From Sulfitobacter sp. EhC04 (lineage in GTDB: Bacteria; Pseudomonadota; Alphaproteobacteria; Rhodobacterales; Rhodobacteraceae), in NCBI RefSeq assembly GCF_001650875.1, contig NZ_LXYI01000005.1, positions 104,212-168,211 on the forward strand: DNA of 64,000 nt, given 5' to 3'. The position numbers and the translations under genes are program-made. Each line of letters begins with the position of its first letter. Within the stretch, counting starts at the first letter, position 1. The notes beneath the pieces are model-generated. The model was not told where the DNA came from and made no database searches. It worked only from the letters and a program-made list of their open reading frames with translations. This document shows positions 54,529 to 63,033 of this stretch, in pieces.

Positions 54529-55268
54529 CCCGGCCTGTCTGCCTGATCACCGGGGCCTCCTCCGGGATCGGCGCGGCTTGTGCGCGGCTGGCGGCGACGC
54601 GCGGCTATGACCTGGTGCTGAACTACCGATCCGACCATGACAGCGCCCATCTGGTTGCAAGCGACGTGGAAAAGGCCGGGGCGCATGCCCTGCTCTGTCC
54701 CGCCGATGTGGCCGACCCGGATGCAATCGAGGACATGTTCGCCCAGATCGACGCCGAGTTCGGCCAGCTTGATGCGCTGATCAACAATGCAGGCATTGTC
54801 GATCATCCCTCCTCCGTCGCCGCGCTGACCCATGACCGCCTGCGCCGGATGTTCGACATCAATGTGATCGGCGCGATCCTGATTGCGGGGGCCGCCGTCA
54901 GACGGATGCAGGCGCAGGGCGACGGCGGGGCCATCGTCAATATCTCGTCGGCGGCGGCCCGGCTGGGCTCTGCCAATGAATACGTGGATTATGCCGCCTC
55001 CAAGGCCGCCATCGACACCTTTACCAAGGGCCTGTCCGATGAGGTCGCCGCCGAGGGCATCCGCGTCATGTCGCTGCGCCCCGGTCTGATCGAGACCGGC
55101 ATCCACGCCAAGGGCGGCACCCCCGACCGCGCCATCCGCCTGTCCGGGAACGTCCCCATGCGCCGCGCGGGCACGGCAGAGGAAGTCGCGCAGGCCGCCC
55201 TTTGGCTGCTGTCGGACGAGGCCAGCTATGTCACCGGCTCTACCCTCGATGTATCGGGCGGCAGATAG
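54525..55268 (+). CDS. Short-chain dehydrogenase/reductase
   Basis: A 247-residue classical SDR with the cofactor motif LITGASSGIGAACARLA (TGxxxGIG), NNAG, the catalytic Ser in VNISSAAA and YVDYAASKAAID (YxxxK). An Arg/Ser context after the second strand (NYRSDHDSA) suggests NADP preference. The C-terminus SYVTGSTLDVSGGR is typical of the 3-oxoacyl-ACP-reductase-like group. The start is GTG, overlapping the pepN stop (GTGA). The substrate is unknown. Confidence 0.9.
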   Translation: MTRPVCLITGASSGIGAACARLAATRGYDLVLNYRSDHDSAHLVASDVEKAGAHALLCPADVADPDAIEDMFAQIDAEFGQLDALINNAGIVDHPSSVAALTHDRLRRMFDINVIGAILIAGAAVRRMQAQGDGGAIVNISSAAARLGSANEYVDYAASKAAIDTFTKGLSDEVAAEGIRVMSLRPGLIETGIHAKGGTPDRAIRLSGNVPMRRAGTAEEVAQAALWLLSDEASYVTGSTLDVSGGR

Positions 55269-55285
55269 GCCCCGTGACCGAGGCC

Positions 55286-55723
55286 ATGACCGACACTGTC
55301 TTCAGCTACCGCCGTGCGGGACGCAGCCTGCGGGGGATGTCAACCCTGGCCGGAGTCTGGGCGGTGCTGCTGTATCTGCTGATCGCGCTTGAGGCCGCGC
55401 CGGTGGTGGTGGCAATCCTTGCCGTCTTTACATTGCCCGCACTCTGGGACCTGATCCGCAACCCGCTGGCAGGCATCGACCTGAGCGCAACCCATCTGCG
55501 CTGGTTCACCGGCCCGCGCGATGCGCTTGTCGCCCTCACCGAGGTTGATCATATCCGGCTGGACACGCGGCTCGATTTTTCCGTGCGCGCCAGCATCGTC
55601 CTGCCAAATGGCCGCAAGGTCAGGGTGCCTTTTGAAGCAACGCCGCCGCATCAGGCCTTCGAAGACGCGCTGACCGCCCAGGGCGTCAGCGTGAAACGGT
55701 TCCACTTTCAACTACTGCAATAA
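55286..55723 (+). CDS. Hypothetical membrane protein with two central helices
   Basis: A 145-residue protein. Two adjacent hydrophobic segments (about 19-38 and 40-58) are followed by a soluble beta-rich C-terminal part (LTEVDHIRLDTRLDFSVRAS, VRVPFEATPPHQAFEDAL), a layout like a small PH-like membrane protein. The start at 55286 is the first ATG after the SDR stop; a GTG at 55274 is possible. No named family recognised. It is on the same strand and 17 bp after the SDR gene. Confidence 0.7.
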   Translation: MTDTVFSYRRAGRSLRGMSTLAGVWAVLLYLLIALEAAPVVVAILAVFTLPALWDLIRNPLAGIDLSATHLRWFTGPRDALVALTEVDHIRLDTRLDFSVRASIVLPNGRKVRVPFEATPPHQAFEDALTAQGVSVKRFHFQLLQ

Positions 55724-55739
55724 CCGCCCGAAAGGCCGC

Positions 55740-56606
55740 TCAGGGGCGTGCCCGTGGCCGGGTTGTGCTGATCGGCTTGCAATAGCTCTGCTGCCGCAGC
55801 CAGCCGGCCATCTCGCGCCGCTTGGCGGCAGAGCGCATCGGCCCCCAGTCGGCACCAACCCCCCTGTTGCCGCGCGGGCCGGATATCACCCCGTCACGCG
55901 GCACGGTATGCGCCATGATCCGCACAGCACAGCTGAGGTTCGCCGCTCCGTTCTTCAGCGACGCACCATCCCCGACGTTGCATTTGTAGCCCCGCGCGGT
56001 GCCCGGCAGAATCTGCAACAGCCCGTACCAGCGCCCGCCACCGCCCACAGCCCAGGGCTTGTAGGTGCTTTCGTGCTTCGCCAATGCCGACAGAAATCCG
56101 ACCCAGAAGGCGCGCCGACCGCGCGCGTCCGCCTGCGGATAGGCCGGACACCAGGTCTTGATGTCGCCCGGCACCATATCCACCAGCGGCTTGCCATGCG
56201 CCTTGAGCGCCGCCAGCGCGGTCCGGGTCCACAGCGCATGACCCGCCATATGCTGCCACCGTGTGCGCGGCAGGTTCGGCGCGCGCGCTTTCGGGCGCAG
56301 CGGTGGCGGGCCAGGCACCATTACAACAGGCAGATCTGGCACATCAGGTACAACAGCCAAGTCGGGAACTCCCGCGTCGTCTGACAGGTCCAGCGGCGCG
56401 GCCTGCGCCCGGACAGGAAGCGTCGGAACGGCGGCGGCTCCAACAGGGTCCACCTCACCAGGTTCGACCGGAACGACATCAACCACCGGTTGTTCAACCG
56501 GAATCGCGCGCGGCTGCGGCCGAAGCGGCGAACGCGTCTCGGCCCAAAGCGGCTCTGAAATCATGACAAGCCCGATGGTCAATCCGATAAATCTCATGGC
56601 GCGCAC
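55740..56606 (-). CDS. Lytic transglycosylase-like SLT domain protein
   Basis: A 288-residue exported protein. The signal peptide ends near residue 22 (...SEPLWAETR). A long Pro/Val-rich linker (25-110) leads into a C-terminal transglycosylase SLT domain: the catalytic Glu is E179 in LSALAKHESTYKPWAVG, followed by GRWYGLLQILPGTARGY and a cysteine pair (YKCNVGDG, LSCAVRIM). It probably cleaves peptidoglycan in the periplasm. It converges with the hypothetical membrane protein gene (16 bp apart). Confidence 0.85.
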   Translation of the reverse strand: MRAMRFIGLTIGLVMISEPLWAETRSPLRPQPRAIPVEQPVVDVVPVEPGEVDPVGAAAVPTLPVRAQAAPLDLSDDAGVPDLAVVPDVPDLPVVMVPGPPPLRPKARAPNLPRTRWQHMAGHALWTRTALAALKAHGKPLVDMVPGDIKTWCPAYPQADARGRRAFWVGFLSALAKHESTYKPWAVGGGGRWYGLLQILPGTARGYKCNVGDGASLKNGAANLSCAVRIMAHTVPRDGVISGPRGNRGVGADWGPMRSAAKRREMAGWLRQQSYCKPISTTRPRARP

Positions 56607-56850
56607 TATGTGCCGCCGGTTTCAGGCTGGCAAGCATGCTGCCGACAAGCGGCGGTAAAACGCAACAATACCCGCGTTTCGGCCTGATCGGTGTGAGGCC
56701 CGGAACAATCGTTAAAGTTTGAGACACTGGTGTGGAAAATACACGCTCAGGCTGAACTAATTCCCCGATATCTCCGCACCCCAGCCATGTTTCAGCCCGA
56801 TTGCGAGGGCAGGTTCGAACCTATCGAGAAATCTGTCGGACTTTCCCTGA

Positions 56851-58143
56851 ATGAAAACGCTGCGCACCCTTCTGAGCAAACACCTCCACCCCTTGGGGAA
56901 CCGGCTGCGACCCCGCCCGGAACCGGAGCCGGTGCTGCCGCTGAAAACCACCATTCTGCGCCGCCGCCCACGCCCCGCCAACGGCGTGCCCTCCGCCATG
57001 CTGAGCATTTCCTGCCCCGATCCCACGGCGGAAGAAAAGCTGCGCGACCATTATCTCAATATCGGCCAGCGCATGGCCCGGCAGGAAGACTGGGACGCAC
57101 TCTCGGATCTGATCCGCCAAACCGACATGAAACGCGAATTGACACCAGGCTTCATGCCGGTGGCCGAACTGCTTGCCTATGGCGCGCGCTCGGATGTGAT
57201 CATGGCGGCAGAACATGCGCTGCTTGACGGCAAACCGGCCAAGGGCGCACCGCTGATGGCCGGGATCGAAGCGCTGGAACATATCCTGGCCGAACGCCCG
57301 GATGACCACATCGTCGGCGCAATTGTCGCCCAGGCACATATGGACATTGGCTGGGCCTGGCGCGGCACCGGCTGGGACGCGGAAATCCCGGAACGCAACC
57401 GCGCCGCCTTTGCCGCGCATTTCGATCGCGCACGCGATATCGTGGCAACCTACCTCGACCAGGACCGCGGCTCGCCCCTGCTGGCATCGACAAGCTGCGC
57501 CCTGCTGGCCAATGCCTCGCAAAGCGAACACCGCATTGCCAATCACTACGAGGCCCTGATCGACCTGAACCCTGCCAACCCCCGTTCGATGCGGGCCCTG
57601 GGCAATCACATGCTGCCGCGCTGGTTCGGGTCCTACGCCGAGCTTGAGCTGGAAGCGCGCCGCACCGCATCGCGTACCGAAGATATCTGGGGCGCGGGTG
57701 GCTATACCTGGGTCCAGTTCGACGCCATCGCCTGCGATGATCAGGCCTGTGCCAACCTCGACGTGGGTTTTTTCATCGAAGGGCTGCACGACATTCTCAA
57801 ACGTCGCCCCAATGCCTATACCGCCAACCTGCTGGCCGCCTATTGCGCCAATTCCGTCGGCCAGGCCTTTTCGGGTAACGATCATGCCGACCAGAACCGC
57901 ATGCAGATCGCGGATTGCGCCCATGACATCGTGCGCGACCACCTGACCGAACTGCATCCGATGATCTGGGCCCATGCAGCGCAGGGTTTCGACAACAACC
58001 TGCGGGTGCGCTCGCCCGCGCGCTTTGCCGCCACCGGCCGCGAGGACGCCATGCGCATCATCACCTCGCTGTTCAGCCGCGAAATCGCCGCCGGCCAGCG
58101 CATCGTCTTTACCGACGCCGGCCCGCAGGTGATCCCGGCCTAG
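56851..58143 (+). CDS. Hypothetical soluble helical-repeat protein
   Basis: A 430-residue protein with a basic N-terminus (KHLHPLGNRLRPRPEPEP) and then a mainly alpha-helical body with helical-repeat (TPR-like) spacing: HYLNIGQRMARQEDWDALSD, LAERPDDHIVGAIVAQAHMD, HYEALIDLNPANPRSMRAL. It has no signal peptide or membrane segment. No named domain is recognised with confidence. It is monocistronic, 244 bp from the divergent transglycosylase gene and about 110 bp ahead of gatB. The intergenic region 56607-56850 shows nothing beyond the two promoters expected there. Confidence 0.75.
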   Translation: MKTLRTLLSKHLHPLGNRLRPRPEPEPVLPLKTTILRRRPRPANGVPSAMLSISCPDPTAEEKLRDHYLNIGQRMARQEDWDALSDLIRQTDMKRELTPGFMPVAELLAYGARSDVIMAAEHALLDGKPAKGAPLMAGIEALEHILAERPDDHIVGAIVAQAHMDIGWAWRGTGWDAEIPERNRAAFAAHFDRARDIVATYLDQDRGSPLLASTSCALLANASQSEHRIANHYEALIDLNPANPRSMRALGNHMLPRWFGSYAELELEARRTASRTEDIWGAGGYTWVQFDAIACDDQACANLDVGFFIEGLHDILKRRPNAYTANLLAAYCANSVGQAFSGNDHADQNRMQIADCAHDIVRDHLTELHPMIWAHAAQGFDNNLRVRSPARFAATGREDAMRIITSLFSREIAAGQRIVFTDAGPQVIPA

Positions 58144-58252
58144 GGCCTGTATCTTCATGCTGCGGGGGCCAGCGGTTTCTGACGGCTCTTGCGACATATC
58201 GCGCGCTATCCTATGACCCGGATAACCTATTTATCCCAGACCAAGGTGCGCC

Positions 58253-59764
58253 ATGCTTGACCTGACCTACGAGACCCCGAAACCCAAACGCATCGCCGGG
58301 GCCAAGGACGATTGGGAACTGGTCATCGGGATGGAAGTGCACGCCCAGGTCTCCTCCAGTGCCAAACTGTTCTCGGGCGCCTCCACCCTTTTCGGGGCGG
58401 AACCCAATTCCAACGTCGCTTTCGTGGATGCCGCCATGCCCGGCATGCTGCCGGTGATCAACGAATACTGCATCGAACAGGCGGTCCGCACCGGGCTGGG
58501 CCTGAAGGCGCAGATCAACCTGAAATCGGCTTTCGACCGCAAGAACTACTTCTACCCCGACCAACCGGCGGGCTATCAGATCAGCCAGCTTTACGAACCC
58601 ATCGTGGGCGAAGGCGAAGTGCTGGTGGAAATGGGTGACGGCACCGCGCGGCTGGTCCGCGTCGAGCGCATCCACATGGAACAGGACGCGGGCAAATCCA
58701 TTCACGACATGGACCCCGACAGCTCCTTTGTCGACCTGAACCGCGCCGGGGTCTGCCTGATGGAGATCGTGTCGCGCCCCGACATCCGTGGCCCGGAAGA
58801 GGCCGCCGCATACATCCTGAAACTGCGCCAGATCCTGCGCTATCTCGGCACCTGCGACGGCGACATGCAGAACGGCAACCTGCGCGCCGACGTCAACGTC
58901 TCGATCTGCCGGCCCGGCGCCTACGAACGCTACCGCGAAACCGGCGATTTCGCGCATCTCGGCACGCGGTGCGAGATCAAGAACATGAACTCCACCCGCT
59001 TCATCCAGCAGGCCATCGAGGTCGAGGCCCGGCGTCAGATCGCGATTGTGGAGGCGGGCGGCACGGTCGATCAGGAAACCCGCGGCTTTGACCCCGTCAA
59101 GGGCGAGACCCGCACCCAGCGGTCCAAGGAAGAAGCCCACGACTACCGCTACTTCCCCGATCCCGACCTGCTGCCGCTTGAGATCGAACAGGATTGGGTC
59201 GACCAGATCAAATCCACTCTGCCCGAACTGCCCGACGCCAAAAAAGCCCGCTTTATCGGGGACTTCGGCCTGACCGACTATGACGCCTCCGTGCTGACCG
59301 CCGATCTGGACAGCGCAGGGTACTTCGAAGCCGTGGCCGCAGGGCGCGACGGCAAGATGGCGGCGAACTGGGTGATCAACGAATTGTTCGGCCGCCTGAA
59401 AAAAGACGACAGGGACATCGAGGAAAGCCCCGTCACCCCCGCCCAACTGGGTGGTATCGTTGACCTTATTGCCTCTGACGCGATCAGCGGCAAGATCGCC
59501 AAGGACGTCTTCGAGATCTGCTATACCACCGGCCGCGACCCCGCCGAGATTGTCGAGACCGAAGGCATGAAGCAGGTCACCGACACCGGTGCCATCGAGG
59601 CGGCAGTGGATGAGATCATCGCCGCCAACCCCGATCAGGTCGCCAAGGCGCGCGAGAACCCCAAGCTGGCGGGCTGGTTTGTGGGCCAGGTGATGAAGGC
59701 GACCGGCGGCAAGGCGAACCCCAAGGCGGTAAACCAGATCGTGGCGGCCAAGCTCGGCGCGTAG
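58253..59764 (+). CDS. gatB: Aspartyl/glutamyl-tRNA amidotransferase subunit B
   Basis: Subunit of GatCAB that amidates misacylated Glu-tRNA(Gln) and Asp-tRNA(Asn). The N-terminal kinase-like cradle shows [53 protein letters not shown] and [20 protein letters not shown]. The helical and YqeY-like tail domain (from about 330) ends [16 protein letters not shown]. 503 aa, full length. The other gat genes are not in the window. Confidence 0.97.
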   Translation: MLDLTYETPKPKRIAGAKDDWELVIGMEVHAQVSSSAKLFSGASTLFGAEPNSNVAFVDAAMPGMLPVINEYCIEQAVRTGLGLKAQINLKSAFDRKNYFYPDQPAGYQISQLYEPIVGEGEVLVEMGDGTARLVRVERIHMEQDAGKSIHDMDPDSSFVDLNRAGVCLMEIVSRPDIRGPEEAAAYILKLRQILRYLGTCDGDMQNGNLRADVNVSICRPGAYERYRETGDFAHLGTRCEIKNMNSTRFIQQAIEVEARRQIAIVEAGGTVDQETRGFDPVKGETRTQRSKEEAHDYRYFPDPDLLPLEIEQDWVDQIKSTLPELPDAKKARFIGDFGLTDYDASVLTADLDSAGYFEAVAAGRDGKMAANWVINELFGRLKKDDRDIEESPVTPAQLGGIVDLIASDAISGKIAKDVFEICYTTGRDPAEIVETEGMKQVTDTGAIEAAVDEIIAANPDQVAKARENPKLAGWFVGQVMKATGGKANPKAVNQIVAAKLGA

Positions 59765-59787
59765 CGCCCGCCTGGACGACACGATCA

Positions 59788-59824
59788 GCGCGAGGCAGGG
59801 CATCTGAAAGATGCCCGTTCGCGC
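59788..59824 (+). terminator. Two-part hairpin after gatB
   Basis: Outer arms GCGCGA (59788-59793) and TCGCGC (59819-59824) enclose a perfect GGGCATC-TGAAA-GATGCCC stem (59798-59816), 24 bp after the gatB stop. No T-run follows. It probably ends or protects the gatB message. Confidence 0.5.
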
Positions 59825-59872
59825 CCCTTGCCCGCATCGCCACCAACGCCAAAAGCCGCCGGAGAAGCCCCC

Positions 59873-60340
59873 ATGAAAGCCCCCTTCCGATCCAGCATCC
59901 AGACCGTCAAGCCCGAGTGGATCGACTTCAACGGCCACCTCAACATGGCCTATTATTCCGTGCTGTTCGACCAGTCGGTGGATGAGGTTTATGGGCAGTT
60001 GGGCTTTGGTCCGGAGTATCAAAAGACCGGCTGCACCACCTATGTGGCCGAATTCCACATCTGCTACCTGCGTGAATTACACGCGGGCGACCGGGTGAAC
60101 GCCTCCTTCCATCTTATTGATTTCGATGAGAAACGCTTTCACTGCTATCAGGAATTGTTCCACGAGGACGGCTGGCTTGCCGCCACTGCCGAGGGGCTGA
60201 CCCTGCATGTGGACCAATCCGGCCCCCGCGTCGCGCCGATGCCACAAAACATCCTCGACGCGCTGGCGGCCTTCAAGGCCCGCCAGGGCGCGCTGCCCCC
60301 CGAAGCCCGCGTGGGCCGACGCATCGGCATCCGGCGGTAG
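59873..60340 (+). CDS. Hotdog-fold acyl-CoA thioesterase family protein
   Basis: A 155-residue single hotdog-domain protein of the 4-hydroxybenzoyl-CoA thioesterase-like group. The catalytic/substrate region is PEWIDFNGHLNMAYYSVLFDQ near residues 14-34, followed by TYVAEFHICYLRELHAGDRV and the C-terminal strand AATAEGLTLHVD. The start at 59873 (MKAPFRSSIQTVKPEW) has GGAGAAG upstream. It probably releases free acid from a short-chain or aromatic CoA thioester; the substrate is not identifiable. Confidence 0.86.
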   Translation: MKAPFRSSIQTVKPEWIDFNGHLNMAYYSVLFDQSVDEVYGQLGFGPEYQKTGCTTYVAEFHICYLRELHAGDRVNASFHLIDFDEKRFHCYQELFHEDGWLAATAEGLTLHVDQSGPRVAPMPQNILDALAAFKARQGALPPEARVGRRIGIRR

Positions 60341-60380
60341 GGTGGGGTTTACCGACTCAATATCTGCTGCCGTTTCGTGG

Positions 60381-60395
60381 TTAACACTACCTTAA
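60381..60395 (+). promoter_or_regulatory. CtrA-type box TTAA-N7-TTAA ahead of the methyltransferase gene
   Basis: TTAA at 60381-60384 and 60392-60395 with seven bases between them matches the CtrA half-site arrangement. A TATGGA sequence (60410-60415), 14 bp further on, could be the -10 box. It lies about 80 bp ahead of the methyltransferase start, in the only AT-rich upstream region of the locus. Confidence 0.45.
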
Positions 60396-60472
60396 GCGGA
60401 AACCGGGAGTATGGACAAATGTGGCACAAGATATAGTTGATCTCAATGATTATGGTCTGGTATGTGGAGTGA

Positions 60473-61453
60473 ATGAAAAGTAGCCGTTCTCTTACGTCTG
60501 TTGAGTTTTGTGCTGGCGCGGGCGGTCAAGCACTGGGTCTGGAACAAGCGGGCTTTTCACATCGCCTGCTTGTCGACAACGATCAGGATTGCTGCAATAC
60601 GCTGGCCGAAAACCGTCCGCGATGGAATGTGGTCTGTGCGGACATGGCGACATTCGAACCAAACGATCTGGGATTGGTCGATCTTTTCGCCGCAGGCCTG
60701 CCCTGCCCGCCTTTCTCGATTGCGGGCAAACAACTTGGGGCCAAGGATGATCGCAATCTTTTTCCCGCAGCGTTGCAGTTGATCGAAGCATATCAACCGC
60801 GTTTTGTTCTCATAGAGAACGTGCGCGGGTTCTTATCAAAGTCTTTTACGCCTTATCGAAACGAGCTCAAATCTGCATTCAATGCACTCGGGTATGACGT
60901 GGACTGGCGGCTCTTCAATTCCAGGGACTTCGGTGTTTGCCAAAGCCGCTCGCGCGTCGCAATTGTCGCGGCGCGCAAGGATGACTGGCCGTATTTCTCA
61001 TTCCCTACGCCGGTTGCCCAACCTGTTCAGACAGTCGGAGACCTCTTGGTTGACCTGATGGCGGAAAATCACTGGGAGGGTGCGCCAAATTGGCAAGCCC
61101 GCGCAAGAGGGATCGCGCCAACGATTGTGGGTGGTTCCAAAAAACACGGCGGTCCCGATCTGGGGCCAACCCGTGCCAGACAAGCGTGGCGCAGCCTAGG
61201 CGTAAACGGCAGTTCCATTGCCGAAATGGCTCCCCCCAAAGGGCATTCCGATCTGCCGCGTTTGACAAATCGGATGGTCGCACGTGTTCAGGGATTTCCT
61301 GATGACTGGATATTCACAGGGAAAAAGACAGCAGCCTACAGGCAGGTTGGCAATGCTTTCCCGCCGCCAGTGGCACGCGTGTTGGGCACTGCAATCTCAC
61401 AAGCGATCTCTGATGCGGATGCTGCGACCTCGTCGCTTGCGGCAGCAGAATGA
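60473..61453 (+). CDS. DNA (cytosine-5-)-methyltransferase
   Basis: A 326-residue C5-MTase with all core motifs intact: I FCAGAGGQALGLEQAG (SAM binding), IV GLPCPPFS with catalytic C78, VI ENVRGF (115-120), VIII QSRSR (157-161), X QVGNAFPPPVARVLG (from 291). The target-recognition region between motifs VIII and IX is short and contains PTIVGGSKKHGGPDLGPTRAR. An HNH endonuclease gene overlaps its stop, so it is read as the protective half of a type II restriction-modification system. G+C is visibly lower than in the flanking genes, which suggests horizontal acquisition. The recognition sequence is unknown. Confidence 0.95.
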   Translation: MKSSRSLTSVEFCAGAGGQALGLEQAGFSHRLLVDNDQDCCNTLAENRPRWNVVCADMATFEPNDLGLVDLFAAGLPCPPFSIAGKQLGAKDDRNLFPAALQLIEAYQPRFVLIENVRGFLSKSFTPYRNELKSAFNALGYDVDWRLFNSRDFGVCQSRSRVAIVAARKDDWPYFSFPTPVAQPVQTVGDLLVDLMAENHWEGAPNWQARARGIAPTIVGGSKKHGGPDLGPTRARQAWRSLGVNGSSIAEMAPPKGHSDLPRLTNRMVARVQGFPDDWIFTGKKTAAYRQVGNAFPPPVARVLGTAISQAISDADAATSSLAAAE

Positions 61454-62016
61454 CCAACAAGAAGGGTGGAGCGCGCACACTTCTCCGTCAGCACTTTCTC
61501 GACAACCTCGGCAGGGTCATGGGGTCTGACGAACTTAGGGAAGTGGCTGGCGGAATAACAGAATGGGCGCGCAGGATCAGGGAACTGCGAACGGAAGAAG
61601 GATATCGCATCCTTACCCACAACGATCTCGCGGAACTGAAGCCCGGACAATATGTTTTGCGAGATCCAAAGCCGCAACCAGCCTTCGAGCGTGGCATTTC
61701 CAAGGAAACCAGAGCCTACGTTCTCGACCGAAATGGATTCACCTGTCAGCAATGCGGCGCCGTTGCCGGCGAAGCGCATCCTTACGATCAATCCCGCAAG
61801 ACCCGCCTTCAGATCGGGCATGTCATCGACAAGTCGCAAGGCGGCAGCGATGAGCCGAACAATCTGCGCGCGCTCTGCTCCGTCTGCAATGAAGGGGCCG
61901 CAAACCTGACGCTTGACCGTCCGTCGCTTCACAAATTGTTGGTGCAAGTGCGACGTGCAACGGCATCCGACCAGAAGGAAGTGATGCTATGGCTAAAGTC
62001 CAAGTTTGAAAGCTGA
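61450..62016 (+). CDS. HNH endonuclease, predicted restriction enzyme
   Basis: A 188-residue protein. The C-terminal half is a zinc-bound HNH (beta-beta-alpha-metal) nuclease with C99/C102 (FTCQQCG), the H of IGHVIDKSQGG (124), the NN of DEPNNLRAL (137-138) and C143/C146 (CSVCN). The N-terminal half (GARTLLRQHFLDNLGRVMGS...ITEWARRIRELRTEEGYRIL) has the helical character of a DNA-recognition region and resembles one seen in other HNH restriction enzymes. The start overlaps the methyltransferase stop (ATGA), so the two are co-translated. All nuclease ligands are present. Confidence 0.88.
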   Translation: MTNKKGGARTLLRQHFLDNLGRVMGSDELREVAGGITEWARRIRELRTEEGYRILTHNDLAELKPGQYVLRDPKPQPAFERGISKETRAYVLDRNGFTCQQCGAVAGEAHPYDQSRKTRLQIGHVIDKSQGGSDEPNNLRALCSVCNEGAANLTLDRPSLHKLLVQVRRATASDQKEVMLWLKSKFES

Positions 62017-62088
62017 CTATGGAAATGGGCGGATTATCGCCTCGCCGCCATGCCACCGGAATGACCCCGGCGCGCCGGTGTCCTTTCG

Positions 62089-62127
62089 GTGCACGGCCTG
62101 TGCACGCCCTGTGTACGTTGTGTGACC
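62089..62127. repeat. Second GTGCAC array with 11-bp period
   Basis: Motif starts at 62089, 62100, 62111 and 62122, exactly 11 bp apart: GTGCACGGCCT, GTGCACGCCCT, GTGTACGTTGT, GTGACC. Two of the units match the array at 11625-11673 almost base for base (GTGCACGG(C/T)CTGTG). It lies between the HNH gene stop and the DUF4177 gene start. Confidence 0.6.
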
Positions 62128-62176
62128 CTTTCCAATCGGTTAAGAACCCCTCCGAAACCTCCGTCGAAGGATGCCC

Positions 62177-62680
62177 ATGCCCCGTTACGAGTACAAAGTT
62201 GTCCCCGCCCCCTCCAGGGGTCTCAAGGGCAAAGGTGTGAAAGGGGCCGAGGCCCGGTTTTCCCATGCGTTGCAAGAGCTTATGAACGGGCTTGCGGGCG
62301 ATGGATGGGAATATCAGCGGGCCGAGACCCTGCCCTCGGTCGAACGCGCTGGCCTGACCTCCACCACCACCGAATGGCGCAACGTGCTGGTCTTCCGCCG
62401 CCTGCGCAACAGCGACGCAGAGGCCTTCTCCCCCGAGCTGCTGCCCGCCCCGGCAGAGGACCCGGCGCCGGGGGATGTGGCGGAAAAACCGGTGGCGGCG
62501 GCGGCGGAAACGCCGGTCGAACCCGCGCCGAATCCCGCACGGAAACCCGACGTCACTCAAGCGCCATCCGATGATCAGCCCTGGGACAACGGCGTCGAGG
62601 ACACCAGCGATGTGCGCAATGTGAGCACCTCGCTGGAGAAACTGGCAGCGGCAAGGAAACCTTCTGATTCAGGTCCTTAA
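62177..62680 (+). CDS. DUF4177 domain protein
   Basis: A 167-residue protein. The N-terminal ~70 residues form a DUF4177-type domain (RYEYKVVPAP...ELMNGLAGDGWEYQRAETLPS...WRNVLVFRR). The rest is a low-complexity Ala/Pro/Glu-rich tail with an acidic end (WDNGVEDTSDVRNVSTSLEKL). Start at 62177 with GAAGGA ahead; an ATG two codons earlier is too close to that site. Function unknown. It converges with bolA (9 bp between the stops). Confidence 0.8.
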   Translation: MPRYEYKVVPAPSRGLKGKGVKGAEARFSHALQELMNGLAGDGWEYQRAETLPSVERAGLTSTTTEWRNVLVFRRLRNSDAEAFSPELLPAPAEDPAPGDVAEKPVAAAAETPVEPAPNPARKPDVTQAPSDDQPWDNGVEDTSDVRNVSTSLEKLAAARKPSDSGP

Positions 62681-62689
62681 GCGGCGTAC

Positions 62690-62947
62690 TTAAACGTCCA
62701 GATCAAGCGCCAGCGCATGAATGCGCCCGATCAGGTCGGGGCCAAGTGCGGCGTGAACGGCACGATGCCGCGCGATGCGCGACTGCCCCTTGAAAGCCGC
62801 CGACCGGATGCGCAGGTTGTAATGCGTTTCCCCGCCCTCGCGAAAGCCGCCATGCCCCCGGTGGCTCTCGCTGTCGTCCACCACCTCCAGCTCGCGCGGA
62901 TCGAAGGCGGACTGCAATGCCGATCTGATCTCTTCCGTCTTCGACAT
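62690..62947 (-). CDS. bolA: BolA family protein
   Basis: An 85-residue BolA-fold protein: SAFDPRELEVVDDSESHRGHGG (with the His of the SHxGH motif), THYNLRIRSAAFKGQSRIARHRAVHAAL. BolA proteins partner with monothiol glutaredoxins in iron-sulfur and iron regulation. The ATG at 62947 (MSKTEEIRSAL) matches the usual family start; an ATG four codons upstream (62959) is possible. It is divergent from the J-domain gene, an arrangement common in Rhodobacterales. Confidence 0.93.
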   Translation of the reverse strand: MSKTEEIRSALQSAFDPRELEVVDDSESHRGHGGFREGGETHYNLRIRSAAFKGQSRIARHRAVHAALGPDLIGRIHALALDLDV

Positions 62948-63033
62948 TTTTACCGTCATTTTCCTGTCAAGCCCCTTCTATCTCTGCCCGGAAAGTCTAA
63001 ACTCCTCTCTTCGAGTCGAAAAGGTCAATCGTT

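Noticed and set aside
58211..60058. 615-codon minus-strand open frame opposite gatB.
   Set aside because: gatB is full length with every family motif; the opposite frame is a composition artefact.
60341..60472. Controller (C) protein gene for the restriction-modification pair.
   Set aside because: Only a 9-codon frame starts here; there is no helix-turn-helix coding sequence upstream.
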